From positions 1-47,143 of the forward strand of contig CAVQFO010000001.1 of the NCBI GenBank assembly GCA_963711725.1: 47,143 nucleotides of DNA. The letters run 5' to 3'. The position numbers and the translations under genes are program-made. Position 1 is the first letter of the stretch; every line of letters starts with the position of its first letter. Under the pieces are notes generated by a model that was not told the origin of the DNA, made no database searches, and was given only the letters and a program-made list of their open reading frames with translations. Shown here in pieces: positions 8,395 to 17,168 of this stretch. Source of the DNA: CAVQFO01 sp963711725 (GTDB taxonomy: Bacteria; Pseudomonadota; Gammaproteobacteria; Nitrococcales; Aquisalimonadaceae).

Positions 8395-8750
8395 TCGAAA
8401 TTCCTCGTAATGGGAGTGACTGATGACACCTACCGTGGAGCGAACCGGCGTTGCGCGGCTTCATTGTGCAGCGTCTTGACCTCGCCCCGCATTATCGGTA
8501 CGCGCTTTACGAGATTGGCTCGCCAGCAAACCCGCAGCGATGGGAAATAGCACAGCGTAGCCAATAATGCCTCCGCCATCCGGTCCAGGGCCCTTTGCAG
8601 TGAAGGCCCAAAATTAGGGGTATCGTTGTTTCCTGGCAGGAATGCTCGGCATCAACAGTCTCAGCCTCTCGGCGGCGCCTCTTTGTCCGGTTAGCGTTGG
8701 GCTTCCTGCGTCAGCCCAACCTACGAGTTGCGCCGCTCCAGCCGCGGTCT
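8395..8750. other. Gap between VIT gene and hydroxyacid dehydrogenase
   Basis: About 356 bases. It contains one REP-like repeat (8694-8725). On the minus strand a 50-codon open frame (8613-8464) encodes a hydrophobic segment (GYAVLFPIAAGLLASQ) followed by a charged tail. That frame has no start codon at its head and no ribosome site, so it is at most a remnant. Confidence 0.35.
8694..8725. repeat. REP-like inverted repeat
   Basis: GTTGGGCT (8696-8703) pairs exactly with AGCCCAAC (8713-8720) around a 9-base loop, and the element ends in CCTACG. It is the same general type as the element at 3893-3954 (CGTAGG/GGGC stem) and lies downstream of the dehydrogenase gene. Confidence 0.65.
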
Positions 8751-11636
8751 TCAATCGCCACCCAATGTTCGGGCCAACAGCTCGGCTGTGTGAACCACTC
8801 GCCGTCCCGTCAGCGCCGCGATCTGCTCGCCACAGCTGAACCCGTCGGCGACCAGCACGGTTTCATCTCCTGCGCGCTCAACGGCCGGTACCAACCCGCG
8901 CTCGGCGATGCGCTGTGAAAGTTCGGGATGTTCATAGCCGAAACTCCCGGCCTGCCCGCAGCAGCCGGCGTCCAGCACTTCGCAGTCCAGGCCCAGGTCT
9001 CGCAGCAGGCCAGCGCCGCAATCGGGCCCGAATATCGATTTCTGGTGGCAGTGCCCCTGGATCAGCGCGCGGCCGTGGAGGGCGGTGTCGCCCAGCGCGC
9101 CCGGGCGGTCGCCGAGAAATTCCGTGAGGAGGTGGCTTTGGCTGCTGAGCCGCTTGGCGTCTTCGTCGTTTGGGAACAAGTTCAGCAGTTCGTCCCGGAA
9201 TACGGCCATGCAGCTCGGCTCCAGGCCCACCAGGGGGATGCCGCTGCGGATCTGGGGGCGTAGGGCGTCGAGGATCTTGAGCAGCTTGTGGCGGGCACGG
9301 GCGAGGAATCCGAAGTCATAGAGGGTGCGCCCACAGCACAGCGGCTGCTCGGGAATCATGACCTGGTAGCCGGCGGCCTCGAGGATCTGGACGGCGTCGT
9401 GGCAGACGCCGGGACGGAAGTGATTGTTGAAGGTGTCGGGCCAGAGCATGACGGGCGGGCGGTCGCCGACGGCTCCGTTGCCACGGGGGCGAAATTCGTC
9501 GCGAAAGGGGCGCTTGGCGTAGCGGGGAAGCGGTTTGCCGGGGTCGGTGCCGAGCAGGTGGTGGGTCAGGCGCAAGTTGCTCACGGCGTTGGCCAGGCGC
9601 GGCACTTTTCCGGCGACCCGCGAGACTTCGTGCAGCGAACCCAGTGCGTGCGCCCGCAGCGGACGGAACCGTTTGGCGTAGTAGTGGGCCATGAACTCGG
9701 CCTTGTAGGTGGCCATGTCCACATTCACCGGGCACTCGCTCTTGCAGGCCTTGCAGGCCAGGCACAGATCCAGCGCCTGTTTGACGTGGGGATCGTGCCA
9801 GCCGCCCTGGAGGGGATCGCCGCGCAGCATTTCGAACAGCAGGCGGGCGCGGCCCCGTGTGGAATGCATTTCCTCGCCGGTGGCCATGTAGCTGGGGCAC
9901 ATGGTGCCGGAACGGGTATCCCGGCAGGAGCCGACGCCCACGCAGCGCAGGGTGGCGTTGGCGAAGCTGTGGCGGTCCTCCGGAAATTGGAAATAGGTTG
10001 CGCTGTGCGCGGGGGTGTAATCGGTGCCCAGGCGCAGGTTGTCGATGGGGCTGTAGGGGTCCACCACCTTGCCGGGATTCATTCGCCCCTTGGGGTCCCA
10101 TGCGGCCTTGAATTCGCGGAAGGCCTGGACCAGCTCGGCGCCGTACATCTTGGGCAGCAGGTCGGCTCTGGCCTGGCCGTCGCCGTGCTCGCCGGACAGC
10201 GACCCGCCGTATCGCACCACCAGTTCGGCGGCGTCGTCGAGGAAGCGGCGCCATTTGGTGATGCCGTGGGCCGTGCGCAGGTCGAAGTTCATGCGGCTGT
10301 GTACGCAGCCGTCGCCATAGTGGCCGTAGAAGGCGCCGCTGTAGCCGTAGCTGTCCATGAGGTGCTGGAGATCCCGCAGGTAGTCGCCCAACCGTTCCGG
10401 CGCCACGGCGGAATCCTCCCAGCCCTCCCATGTGGCGGCCTGGCCGTCCTGGTGGGAGGTGGCGGCCAGTGCGGATTCCCGCACCTTCCAGATCAGGCGC
10501 TGCTCGGTGGGCTCTTCGATGACGCGGGTCTCGGGCGAGGCCTTGCCTTTACGCAAGCGCTCGGCCAGGCGGCCGGCGGCTTGCGACGCTTCGGCGCGGG
10601 TCTCCCCGCCGAATTCCACCAGTAGCCAGCCGCCGCCCTTGGGCAGCAGATCCAGGTTGCGCTCCAGCATGTGCCTGCGGCGCATGACCTGAACCAGGGT
10701 GTTGTCGATGCCTTCCAGTCCGATGGGGCCGGCCTCCAGGATCTGCGGCACGTGGTCCGCGGCGCTGGGCGCGTCGGCGTAGCCCACGACCAGCAGTACT
10801 CGATGGGGCGGGCTGGGCATCAGGCGGACGGTGGCCTCCAGGAGGGTAACGCAGGTCCCTTCGGTGCCCACCAGAGCGCGGGCGAGATTGAAATCGTTCT
10901 CCGGCAGCAACTGGTTGAGGTTGTAGCCGGACACCCGGCGGGGGATCTGCGGATAGCGTTTTCGGATCAGGGCGCCGTAGCGGTCGCGGATCTGGCGCAG
11001 CGCCCGGTGGATCTCGCCTCGGCGGCCGCCCTGGTCGACGATGCGCTCCAGTTCGGCCCCGGAGGTGGGGCCGACCGTCATGCGCAGGCCGTCGTAGGTG
11101 AGGACCTCCATGGATTCCACATTGTATTCCGTGGTGCGGCTGACGATGGAATGCACGCCGCAGGAATTGTTGCCGATCATTCCTCCCAGGGTGCAGCGGC
11201 TGTGGGTGGCCGGGTCCGGCCCGAAGGTCAGGCCGTGGGCCTCGGCCTGTTGGCGCAGCTCGTCCAGCACGGTGCCGGGTTGAACCCGTGCGTAGCGTTC
11301 CTCGGGGTTCAGTTCCAGCACTTGGTTCAGGTACTTGCTGGTGTCGATTACCACGGCGGTGTTGCAGCATTGGCCGGCGGTGGAGGTGCCGCCGCCGCGG
11401 TTGAGCACCGCCACATCGTATTCACGGCACACGGCTACGGCGCGTTCCAGCGCCTCCACGGTGCGCGGCAAGACCACCCCCAGAGGCGTCTGCCGGTAGT
11501 TGGAGGCGTCGGTGGCGTATAAGGCCTGGCTGCCTCGGTCGAAGCGGACCTCGCCATCCACGGCGCGCTGCAGGGCGCGGACCAAGGCGGGAGTTGCGGT
11601 TTGCGGCGGTGGCTGGTGCGTATTGGTGTTTGTCAT
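8751..11636 (-). CDS. FAD-linked oxidase/(Fe-S)-binding 2-hydroxyacid dehydrogenase (GlcD-GlcF-like fusion)
   Basis: 961-aa membrane-associated flavoprotein of the D-lactate/D-2-hydroxyglutarate dehydrogenase type, passing electrons to the quinone pool. FAD-binding_4 domain: NRGGGTSTAGQC (79-90) and GGMIGNNSCGVHS (151-163). FAD-oxidase C domain with the family signature SGEHGDGQAR (481-490). Then a dicluster ferredoxin: Cys565, 571, 580 and CxxCxxCxxxCP (625-636). Two CCG-type heterodisulfide-reductase-like motifs follow (CCGRTLYDFG and CCGQAGSFGYE). ATG 11636 overlaps the stop of the TVP38 gene by 4 nt, so translation is coupled. The frame stays open upstream, but that part is the antiphase shadow of TVP38. 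The exact hydroxyacid is not determined. Confidence 0.88.
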   Translation of the reverse strand: MTNTNTHQPPPQTATPALVRALQRAVDGEVRFDRGSQALYATDASNYRQTPLGVVLPRTVEALERAVAVCREYDVAVLNRGGGTSTAGQCCNTAVVIDTSKYLNQVLELNPEERYARVQPGTVLDELRQQAEAHGLTFGPDPATHSRCTLGGMIGNNSCGVHSIVSRTTEYNVESMEVLTYDGLRMTVGPTSGAELERIVDQGGRRGEIHRALRQIRDRYGALIRKRYPQIPRRVSGYNLNQLLPENDFNLARALVGTEGTCVTLLEATVRLMPSPPHRVLLVVGYADAPSAADHVPQILEAGPIGLEGIDNTLVQVMRRRHMLERNLDLLPKGGGWLLVEFGGETRAEASQAAGRLAERLRKGKASPETRVIEEPTEQRLIWKVRESALAATSHQDGQAATWEGWEDSAVAPERLGDYLRDLQHLMDSYGYSGAFYGHYGDGCVHSRMNFDLRTAHGITKWRRFLDDAAELVVRYGGSLSGEHGDGQARADLLPKMYGAELVQAFREFKAAWDPKGRMNPGKVVDPYSPIDNLRLGTDYTPAHSATYFQFPEDRHSFANATLRCVGVGSCRDTRSGTMCPSYMATGEEMHSTRGRARLLFEMLRGDPLQGGWHDPHVKQALDLCLACKACKSECPVNVDMATYKAEFMAHYYAKRFRPLRAHALGSLHEVSRVAGKVPRLANAVSNLRLTHHLLGTDPGKPLPRYAKRPFRDEFRPRGNGAVGDRPPVMLWPDTFNNHFRPGVCHDAVQILEAAGYQVMIPEQPLCCGRTLYDFGFLARARHKLLKILDALRPQIRSGIPLVGLEPSCMAVFRDELLNLFPNDEDAKRLSSQSHLLTEFLGDRPGALGDTALHGRALIQGHCHQKSIFGPDCGAGLLRDLGLDCEVLDAGCCGQAGSFGYEHPELSQRIAERGLVPAVERAGDETVLVADGFSCGEQIAALTGRRVVHTAELLARTLGGD

Positions 11637-12382
11637 TCGCTGCAACCTCCGTCGGTGCCTCTGTCGGGGAGGGTCCGGGTGACCAGCCGGCCGGCCACCG
11701 ACAAGGCGATCACCGCCAGGAAGGCCCCGATCAGCCCCGGCGAGAAGATATCGTTCAAGGAGCGCAGCTGGGCCAGGCGGTCGCCCGCGAACACGTAGAC
11801 CGCCGTCCAGGGTAACAGCCCCACCAGAGTGACCCAGAAGAAGGTGCGGACCCGGATCGGGGTCACTCCCATCAGCAATGTGGTCACCGTGTTGGGCAGG
11901 CCCGGCAGGAGGCGAAGGATGAACAGGTAGAACGCGCCGTCGCGCTCGATACCTTGGTTCACCCGCCGCAGGCGCTCGGCATAGGCCCGTTGCACCCGGT
12001 GGTAGAGGAAATGGCGTGACAGCAGAAACCCGCCGGTGGCGCCAAGGGTCGCGCCCACGGAAACCCACAAGGTGCCCAGGCCGGGACCGAACAAGGCTCC
12101 GCCCATCAGCATCAACGCCAAGGCGCCGGGCAGGTACAAGGCGTTGATCAGGGCGTAGATGGTTACGAAACCGGCGGTGAAGATCAGGTCGTGAGCGTGA
12201 TAGTAGGTTCGCACCTGATCCGTGGCGACGCGGATGCCGTCCACGGTGACATAACTCTGGGTGCCCAGTTTGAGCGCCGCCAGCACCACCGCGATCGACG
12301 CCAGGACCAATACGGGCAGGCGCCATCGCTGCCGGCTCCGCGGTCGCGCGCCGCCATCAGCTTCGCGGCCATTCTTTGCCAT
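11633..12382 (-). CDS. TVP38/TMEM64 (DedA-superfamily) membrane protein
   Basis: 249-aa inner-membrane protein with about five or six hydrophobic segments. TM1 spans roughly 23-40. The SNARE-associated/VTT core runs 70-215, with LPGALALMLMGGALFG and the diagnostic RLLPGLPNTVTTLLMG (Arg, Pro, Pro-Asn). The N-terminus is basic and cytoplasmic. Its stop overlaps the ATG of the FAD dehydrogenase by 4 nt, making a two-gene operon. VTT proteins are linked to lipid scrambling or proton-dependent transport; a role in substrate entry for the dehydrogenase is only a guess. Confidence 0.88.
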   Translation of the reverse strand: MAKNGREADGGARPRSRQRWRLPVLVLASIAVVLAALKLGTQSYVTVDGIRVATDQVRTYYHAHDLIFTAGFVTIYALINALYLPGALALMLMGGALFGPGLGTLWVSVGATLGATGGFLLSRHFLYHRVQRAYAERLRRVNQGIERDGAFYLFILRLLPGLPNTVTTLLMGVTPIRVRTFFWVTLVGLLPWTAVYVFAGDRLAQLRSLNDIFSPGLIGAFLAVIALSVAGRLVTRTLPDRGTDGGCSE

Positions 12383-12457
12383 GAGTCAGTCTTGAGGTCG
12401 GCCCGGGGCGTTCCCAACCCCGCAACACTCGAGCTCCGGCCTTCGAGAACCGTATCC

Positions 12458-13373
12458 CTAGAGTTCTCCCAGGTGCAGCGGAGCCAGTCCCACCAAGTGA
12501 TTGCTGCGCATCATCTGGCGGATGTCGTTGACGTAGGCCTCGCCGCGCTCCGAGTACTGGGACAGGCCCTCCGCCAGCCGCATGGGATCCAGTGCCTCGC
12601 CATTGGAGCGCATCTGCGCGCGCAGGGCACGGAGCTGCTTGTAGGCACGACCCACGTTAATGTTGTGGATGTAGGCGTGCACCGCGTCGCGCAGCGAGCC
12701 GAAGCTTCGAACCAGATGATTCGCGTCGTCGGCGCGGTCCTTGGGCACAACGCCCTTGTCCTCGTCGTAGGTCCACAGGCCGAACAGGTTGTTCGCAGAC
12801 TTGGCGAAGCGGGACGTTCCCCAGCCGCTTTCATTGGCCGCCTGGGCCAGCGCCAGGGCTACGGGTACTTCGTCAACCCGTCGTCAACAGCCGGGTGCGG
12901 ACCTTCGGGTCGTCCAGATCGCCGGCGACCCGATAGCGCTTGGCGATGGCCTGAACCCTTTCCGCTTTCGCGCTACCGGGTTTGAGCCCGCCCTTGGCGA
13001 AGGCGTCCTGAAGGAACTGCCGCTGTATACGAATCGAACGATTCTCGGCGAGGACCAGGGGCAGGATGATGCGGAAGAACAGGGCCTTCTTCTCGGAGGT
13101 TTGCTGGTCCGCCAGATCCTTGGGCAGTGATTTCAGCGCAATGCGCGGCACCGTGCCCTGCGGCGGCCAGGTATAGTCGTGTTCCTTGTACAGTTCCGCC
13201 AGGTCATCGGCGGATGAAATGGTCAAGGGGTCCATCGCGACCTGCCATGACAGGGTGGGGCGCGTGAGATCGGCATAGATGGCGGTGGCGCCCAGGATGA
13301 CGCCGATGGCCAGGGTGCCCCAGACGGCATGCACGCGCGTCCAAGGGACGCCCTTCAAAGGCGGAAGTCGCAT
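12458..13373 (-). pseudogene. Bax-like glucosaminidase (PF01832 type), one frameshift
   Basis: Membrane-anchored peptidoglycan N-acetylglucosaminidase-like protein. The first frame (from ATG 13373) has an N-terminal TM anchor (WGTLAIGVILGATAIYADL) and SEKKALFFRIILPLVLAEN, then runs into a stop right after RTRLLT. One base later the homology resumes as RVDEVPVALALAQAANESGW, with the catalytic Glu in NESGWGTS, then SANNLFGLWT. It continues to the natural end at 12458 (SERGEAYVNDIRQMMRSN). One extra base near 12882-12888 explains everything. Corrected length is about 304 aa, normal for the family. Whether the insertion is biological is unknown. Confidence 0.85.
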
Positions 13374-13567
13374 GGGTGATGGAAACTCCTGCTTCCGGAC
13401 GGCCCATCTTCCTGCGGGCTTCGTCCATTCTGTCGTCAGCGGATGCGGGCTCCGGCATCCGGGCGTTCGGCGCGAGGGTCTACGGATACGCCGTGCTTTC
13501 CGTTCTTGTACAGGGCCCCCGTTTGACGGTCAAATTGTGCCTCCGGGCCCCATTTCGAGGATTTGCC

Positions 13568-14350
13568 ATGGCTAGGAGTACTTCGGCGGCCGCCCCGCCT
13601 CCCGCGCAATCGGTCGCCAAGGCCGCTGCCGGCGGGCTGCGGCTGGTGCTCGCGGTATCGGCGTTTTGGTTGGCGTTGTATCTCTGCTGGATGGCGCTGA
13701 GCACGGTCAACTTCTTCTACCCAACGGTGTACGGCTGGGTCGGCGTGGGCCAGAACATCGAGAAGTACGGACCCCAGAATTTCTACAAGAAAGATTTCGC
13801 CAAGACCACGCGGGCCGAGCGCTTCCGCCTGTTCGCCGGCATCGTCGACGCCATCAACGACGACGGGCGGGGGCTGGAGCAGTTGACCTACCACGATCCT
13901 CGGGGGCGGCCCATTGACCGGTTGCTGCGGGCGCCGGAAATTGGCCACCTGCGGGATGTGGCCCACCTGATCACCACACTGCGCCACTTCACCGTGGTGA
14001 TGCTGGGCGTCTTCCTGGGGGCATTGATCCTGGCGTGGTGGAGGCGGATCGCCGCGCCTCGGGTGAGCCGGGTGTTGATCGGGACGGCGGCGTTTTTCGC
14101 GGCCGCGACCGCCGTGATCTTCGCCTATGGGCCGGAGCGCTTGTTCGAGAGCCTGCACAAGATCGTATTCGCCGGTGGCTCGCCCTGGTTCTTTTATTAC
14201 CAGCAGTCGCTGATGAGTACGATGATGAAAGCGCCTGAGCTGTTCGCCCCCATGGCCGTGTTCCTGGCCTTGGGCACCGGGGTGCTCTTCGTGGCGATCA
14301 TGGCTGTATTGCGCCGGCTGGTTCTGCCACCGACCGCTATTCCAGGCTGA
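13568..14350 (+). CDS. Integral membrane protein, DUF1461/TIGR01906-like
   Basis: 260-aa membrane protein. ATG 13568 follows CGAGG at good spacing; the frame stays open upstream but that part has no coding character. Four hydrophobic helices are visible, near residues 22-45, 138-158, 168-190 and 225-250. A soluble loop (50-130) lies between TM1 and TM2 and is probably periplasmic. The C-terminal FFYYQQSLMSTMMKAPELFA resembles the YQQSLMxTxMxAPDLF signature I associate with this family. Function unknown. It is divergent from the bax gene and its 3' end overlaps the convergent EVE gene by 14 nt. Confidence 0.72.
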   Translation: MARSTSAAAPPPAQSVAKAAAGGLRLVLAVSAFWLALYLCWMALSTVNFFYPTVYGWVGVGQNIEKYGPQNFYKKDFAKTTRAERFRLFAGIVDAINDDGRGLEQLTYHDPRGRPIDRLLRAPEIGHLRDVAHLITTLRHFTVVMLGVFLGALILAWWRRIAAPRVSRVLIGTAAFFAAATAVIFAYGPERLFESLHKIVFAGGSPWFFYYQQSLMSTMMKAPELFAPMAVFLALGTGVLFVAIMAVLRRLVLPPTAIPG

Positions 14351-14795
14351 GAATATAGTCCCACTGCTCCCGGGTGACCGGCATGATCGACAGCCGGTTG
14401 CCGCGCTGGACCAGCTTGAAATCGGCAAGGGCGGGCTGGTCCTTGAGTTCGGTCAGCGAGATGGTGCGCTTGAGCTTGCGCTTGAAGCGTACATCCACCA
14501 TGAACCAGCGGGGGGTCGCCGGATCGCTCTTGGGATCGTAGTGCGGATCGTTGGGGTCGAACGCGGTGTGGTCGGGATAGCCTTCCCGCGCGACTTCGGC
14601 GACGCCCACGATCCCGGGCACGTCGGTATTGGAATGATAGAAGAAAACCAGATCGCCCCGTTTCATCTCGTCGCGCATCATGTTGCGCGCTTGGTAGTTC
14701 CGGACTCCATCCCAGTGCTCGGTTTGATCGGGCCGGGCCTCCAGGTCGTCGATACTGAATTCACCGGGTTCTGACTTCATCAACCAATAGCTCAT
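14337..14795 (-). CDS. EVE-domain protein
   Basis: 152-aa single-domain EVE (PUA-like) protein. Landmarks are SYWLMKSEPGEFSIDDL at the N-terminus, WDGVRNYQARNMMRDEMKRG, VFFYHSN and PRWFMVDVRF. Start chosen at ATG 14795 with AAGGA upstream; a longer frame to 14909 runs into the neighbouring gene. EVE domains bind modified bases such as 5-methylcytosine, and many housekeeping copies of this type sit beside 5-FCL and zapA, as here. The 3' end overlaps the convergent DUF1461-like gene by 14 nt. Confidence 0.92.
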   Translation of the reverse strand: MSYWLMKSEPGEFSIDDLEARPDQTEHWDGVRNYQARNMMRDEMKRGDLVFFYHSNTDVPGIVGVAEVAREGYPDHTAFDPNDPHYDPKSDPATPRWFMVDVRFKRKLKRTISLTELKDQPALADFKLVQRGNRLSIMPVTREQWDYILSLE

Positions 14796-14854
14796 TTCGA
14801 CAATCCTTTTTCCTCCAGGCAGAAAGGGTGAACCTCCGGGGATGCGGCAGGCGG

Positions 14855-15457
14855 TCAACGCCTTCCCGCGCCGAACTGACGAATTCCCTTTTCGGTGGCG
14901 ACTCCCCACAAGGGGACGTCCCAGGGTTCGGCGGGTAATTTCTCAATACATTGAAAGTCGTAAGCCAAGCCCACGATGCGCGGCCGCTGCCAGGCTAGGC
15001 GTCTGTGCAGGTAGGCAAAGCTGCGGTCGTAGAAACCGCCGCCCATGCCCAAGCGGTGCCCCGCGCTGTCGAAGGCCACCAGCGGCGCGATTACCAGGTC
15101 CAGATGCTTGGCCTTGAGATCGTGGTTGCCACGCCGGGCCGGTTCCGGAATCCCGAACCGGTTGGCCTGCATCAGACTCTGAGGATGGTAATGCCGAAAC
15201 CAAAGCCGGTTGCCGCCGAAGGGGGCCAGGACCGGCAGATAGACGGACTTGCCGAAATGCCAGGATTTTTCCACCAGGGGGAGAGTATCCATCTCTCCGT
15301 CCACCGGCACGTAGATGGCGATGCGCCGGGCTCGAGCGAACACGCGGTGGCGCGCCAGGACGCTGGCCGCTCGGGCCGCCAGGGCGTTCGCCTCCCGTTC
15401 GGGCAGAGCGCGCCGGCGGTGTCGCAGGCTTTGTCGGAGATCGAATTTGGCGGTCAT
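14855..15457 (-). CDS. 5-formyltetrahydrofolate cyclo-ligase
   Basis: 200-aa enzyme (YgfA/Fau, MTHFS) converting 5-formyl-THF with ATP to 5,10-methenyl-THF. The signature RLGMGGGFYDR is intact, with Lys and Arg residues of the N-terminal segment (KFDLRQSLRHRRRAL) and YVPVDGEMDT. It lies just downstream of 6S RNA on the same strand, the gammaproteobacterial arrangement zapA-ssrS-ygfA. 59 bp separate it from the EVE gene, so the two may be cotranscribed. A functional link to the nearby gcv genes (5-formyl-THF inhibits glycine/serine C1 enzymes) is inference. Confidence 0.93.
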   Translation of the reverse strand: MTAKFDLRQSLRHRRRALPEREANALAARAASVLARHRVFARARRIAIYVPVDGEMDTLPLVEKSWHFGKSVYLPVLAPFGGNRLWFRHYHPQSLMQANRFGIPEPARRGNHDLKAKHLDLVIAPLVAFDSAGHRLGMGGGFYDRSFAYLHRRLAWQRPRIVGLAYDFQCIEKLPAEPWDVPLWGVATEKGIRQFGAGRR

Positions 15458-15519
15458 GGCCGGCCATTGTAGAGGCAGGCCATATCCCAGCGGAAGTGGG
15501 GGAGACTACCAGGAAAGGA

Positions 15520-15712
15520 GGGACACCCCCCGACGGTGCCGTGCGGGTATCGCCCTTGAACCCTTCGGTTCAGGTGGGGAGGACGGGCGAGTCCTTAGGC
15601 TTTCCGCTCGGGGCGGACATGCGCACCGGATTTCGCCACGCCATTTCCCCTGGCGACTCATTGTAGGCTCAAGAATGCTGTTCCCGCTCTCGAACACCAC
15701 AGGGGATGTCCC
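15520..15712 (-). ncRNA. ssrS: 6S RNA
   Basis: Regulatory RNA that mimics an open promoter and sequesters sigma70 RNA polymerase. The predicted 193-nt transcript begins GGGACATCCCC (15712-15702) and ends GGGGGGTGTCCC (15531-15520), which pair as the closing stem. The interior has the diagnostic 3' hairpin CTGAACCGAAGGGTTCAAGG and the GGTGCGCATGTCCG...GCCTAAGGACT block, alignable by eye with E. coli 6S (GGTGAGCATG, TTGAACCAAGGGTTCAAGG). It sits between zapA and 5-FCL on their strand, the conserved location. Ends are estimated from the closing stem. Confidence 0.9.
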
Positions 15713-15808
15713 AAAGCATGGTGGACTATCCGGCCGGCCTCATGCAACCGAATTGTTGGCCGATGGGGTGTAGACCCTAGGCGGGAATGCCGCCGAGCGG
15801 CCGCCGAG

Positions 15809-16093
15809 TCAGTCCTTGAGGACCGTATTGATCTTTTCGTCTATGGAACGCAGCCGGTCCCGGATGGCACCGTCGACGCCTTGGCTGCCGTTGCGGGCCT
15901 GGAGCATTTCGTGGGTAATGTTCAGCGCCGCCATCACGGCAATGCGGTCCATGCCCACCACCTTGCCGGTATCGCGGATCTCGCGCATCTGGTCGCTGAG
16001 GAAAGCTGCCGATTCGAGCAGGCCGGCGCGCTCCTCCTCGGGACAGGCGATCAGGAATTCCTTGTCCAGGATGTTGACTTTGACGGGCTGCAT
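15809..16093 (-). CDS. zapA: Cell division protein ZapA
   Basis: 94-aa FtsZ-ring-associated protein that cross-links FtsZ filaments. The N-terminal beta-strand segment (VKVNILDKEFLIACPEEER) and the C-terminal coiled coil (MDRIAVMAALNITHEML and onward) match the family at normal length. ATG 16093 overlaps the stop of the upstream coiled-coil gene (TGATG), so the two are translationally coupled. 6S RNA follows downstream. Confidence 0.95.
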   Translation of the reverse strand: MQPVKVNILDKEFLIACPEEERAGLLESAAFLSDQMREIRDTGKVVGMDRIAVMAALNITHEMLQARNGSQGVDGAIRDRLRSIDEKINTVLKD

Positions 16094-16320
16094 CAGTGCT
16101 GTTCCATGGATTTAAGGCGGCTGATCATGGCCTCGATACGCGACCGGGCCAGTTCGTTTTTCTCCAGGAGGCTGGCGCGTTCCGTGGTGAGGTTGTGCTG
16201 GGCCTCCCGCAGAATGCGATTTTCCTCCTGAAGCTGGCGGCAGCGCAGGACCAGTTGTTCGACGCGGCGGTCCAGCCGCTCCAGTTCCTCGCGCAGGGTT
16301 CCGTTTTGTTGACTGCTCAT
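16093..16320 (-). CDS. Short coiled-coil protein, TIGR02449/ZapB-like
   Basis: 75-aa protein, almost wholly coiled coil with clear heptads (LREELERLDRRVEQLVLRC, LQEENRILREAQ). It is the small protein that regularly precedes zapA in gammaproteobacteria and is compared with ZapB. ATG 16320 begins MSSQQNG; the frame is open to 16410, but that extension has no family character. The stop overlaps the zapA start. A role in the division ring is inferred from similarity and coupling. Confidence 0.85.
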   Translation of the reverse strand: MSSQQNGTLREELERLDRRVEQLVLRCRQLQEENRILREAQHNLTTERASLLEKNELARSRIEAMISRLKSMEQH

Positions 16321-16517
16321 GTGACCCATGACCTGTAGTTGGGAGCCCCCAAGCCTGTACCCTTCAGGCTGAATGGGCTCGTCCCGGCCCCGCTCCGGCG
16401 AAGGCATCATCCGCTAACCGCCGGTTGCCGGATATCGGCACAATGATAGGATATTTCCTATTCCAAATCGCGGTCCGGTGCCCGGGGAATCCGGCTGCAG
16501 GCCGCCCGCTCTCCTGA

Positions 16518-17117
16518 ATGACGAGTCGTAACCCCATGAGCATGCCCGAATTTCACGAAGTGCGCGAAGCCCTTGGCGCCGTTGACGCCGAGGTCGAGGC
16601 CTCCGAAAGCCACGGAATGCTCTGCGGACTGTTGAGCCAGACCGAGCCGGTGGATGTGGCCGCCTGGATTGCCGAAGTCCTGAGAAACACCGCTCCGCGC
16701 GGGGAAGCGGCGCGCCAATGTCTCGCCGTGCTGACCCGCTTACACGACTCTACCGCAACCGCTATCGGCGATGCCAACCTCCAGTTCTCATTACTGTTAC
16801 CGGGTGACGAGACCGATCTCCGCGAGCGGACGGAGGCACTGGGGGAATGGTGCGGCGGTTTTCTCTACGGCGTGGGCCTGAAGGAAACCCGATCGGATGC
16901 GGATCTGCCCAGCGACGTGCGAGAGGCCTTGAACGATCTGGCGGAGATTTCCCGAGTCGAGATCGACCCGGATGACGGCGAGGACAACGAGGAGGCCTAC
17001 GCCGAGCTGGTGGAGTACGTGCGCGTGGCGGTGCTGATGGTGCGGGATACGTTGAATCCGCCGCCAAAGCCGGCAAAGCCCGGGTCGCCGGGAGACGGCG
17101 GGCCGACGATTCATTGA
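16518..17117 (+). CDS. ygfB: UPF0149 family protein YgfB
   Basis: About 195-aa helical acidic protein of the YgfB/YecA family. HGMLCGLLS, EWCGGFLYGVGL and the acidic C-terminal region (DDGEDNEEAYAELVEYVRVA) are characteristic. Start is uncertain between ATG 16518, 16536 and 16542. It is divergent from the zapB-like/zapA pair and upstream of pepP-ubiH-ubiI on the same strand, the standard order (ygfB-pepP-ubiH-visC). YgfB is reported to affect beta-lactam resistance regulation in Pseudomonas; here only family identity is claimed. Confidence 0.92.
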   Translation: MTSRNPMSMPEFHEVREALGAVDAEVEASESHGMLCGLLSQTEPVDVAAWIAEVLRNTAPRGEAARQCLAVLTRLHDSTATAIGDANLQFSLLLPGDETDLRERTEALGEWCGGFLYGVGLKETRSDADLPSDVREALNDLAEISRVEIDPDDGEDNEEAYAELVEYVRVAVLMVRDTLNPPPKPAKPGSPGDGGPTIH

Positions 17118-17168
17118 GGGTGGAGGGGTTGATCATCTTCGCAGAAGTGCCCTGCCGACCTTCTTGCT

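Noticed and set aside
8461..8613. 50-codon minus-strand frame encoding a hydrophobic segment near VIT
   Set aside because: No start codon at its head, no ribosome site and no recognisable family; at most a remnant.
9288..10625. Long + strand frames opposite the dehydrogenase, and similar antisense frames elsewhere
   Set aside because: GC-rich antisense shadows with Ala/Gly/Arg-rich composition and no conserved motif.
8751..12326. A single 1191-codon reading frame on the minus strand
   Set aside because: Its first 230 codons are the out-of-frame shadow of the TVP38 gene; the real dehydrogenase starts at ATG 11636 with an ATGA overlap.
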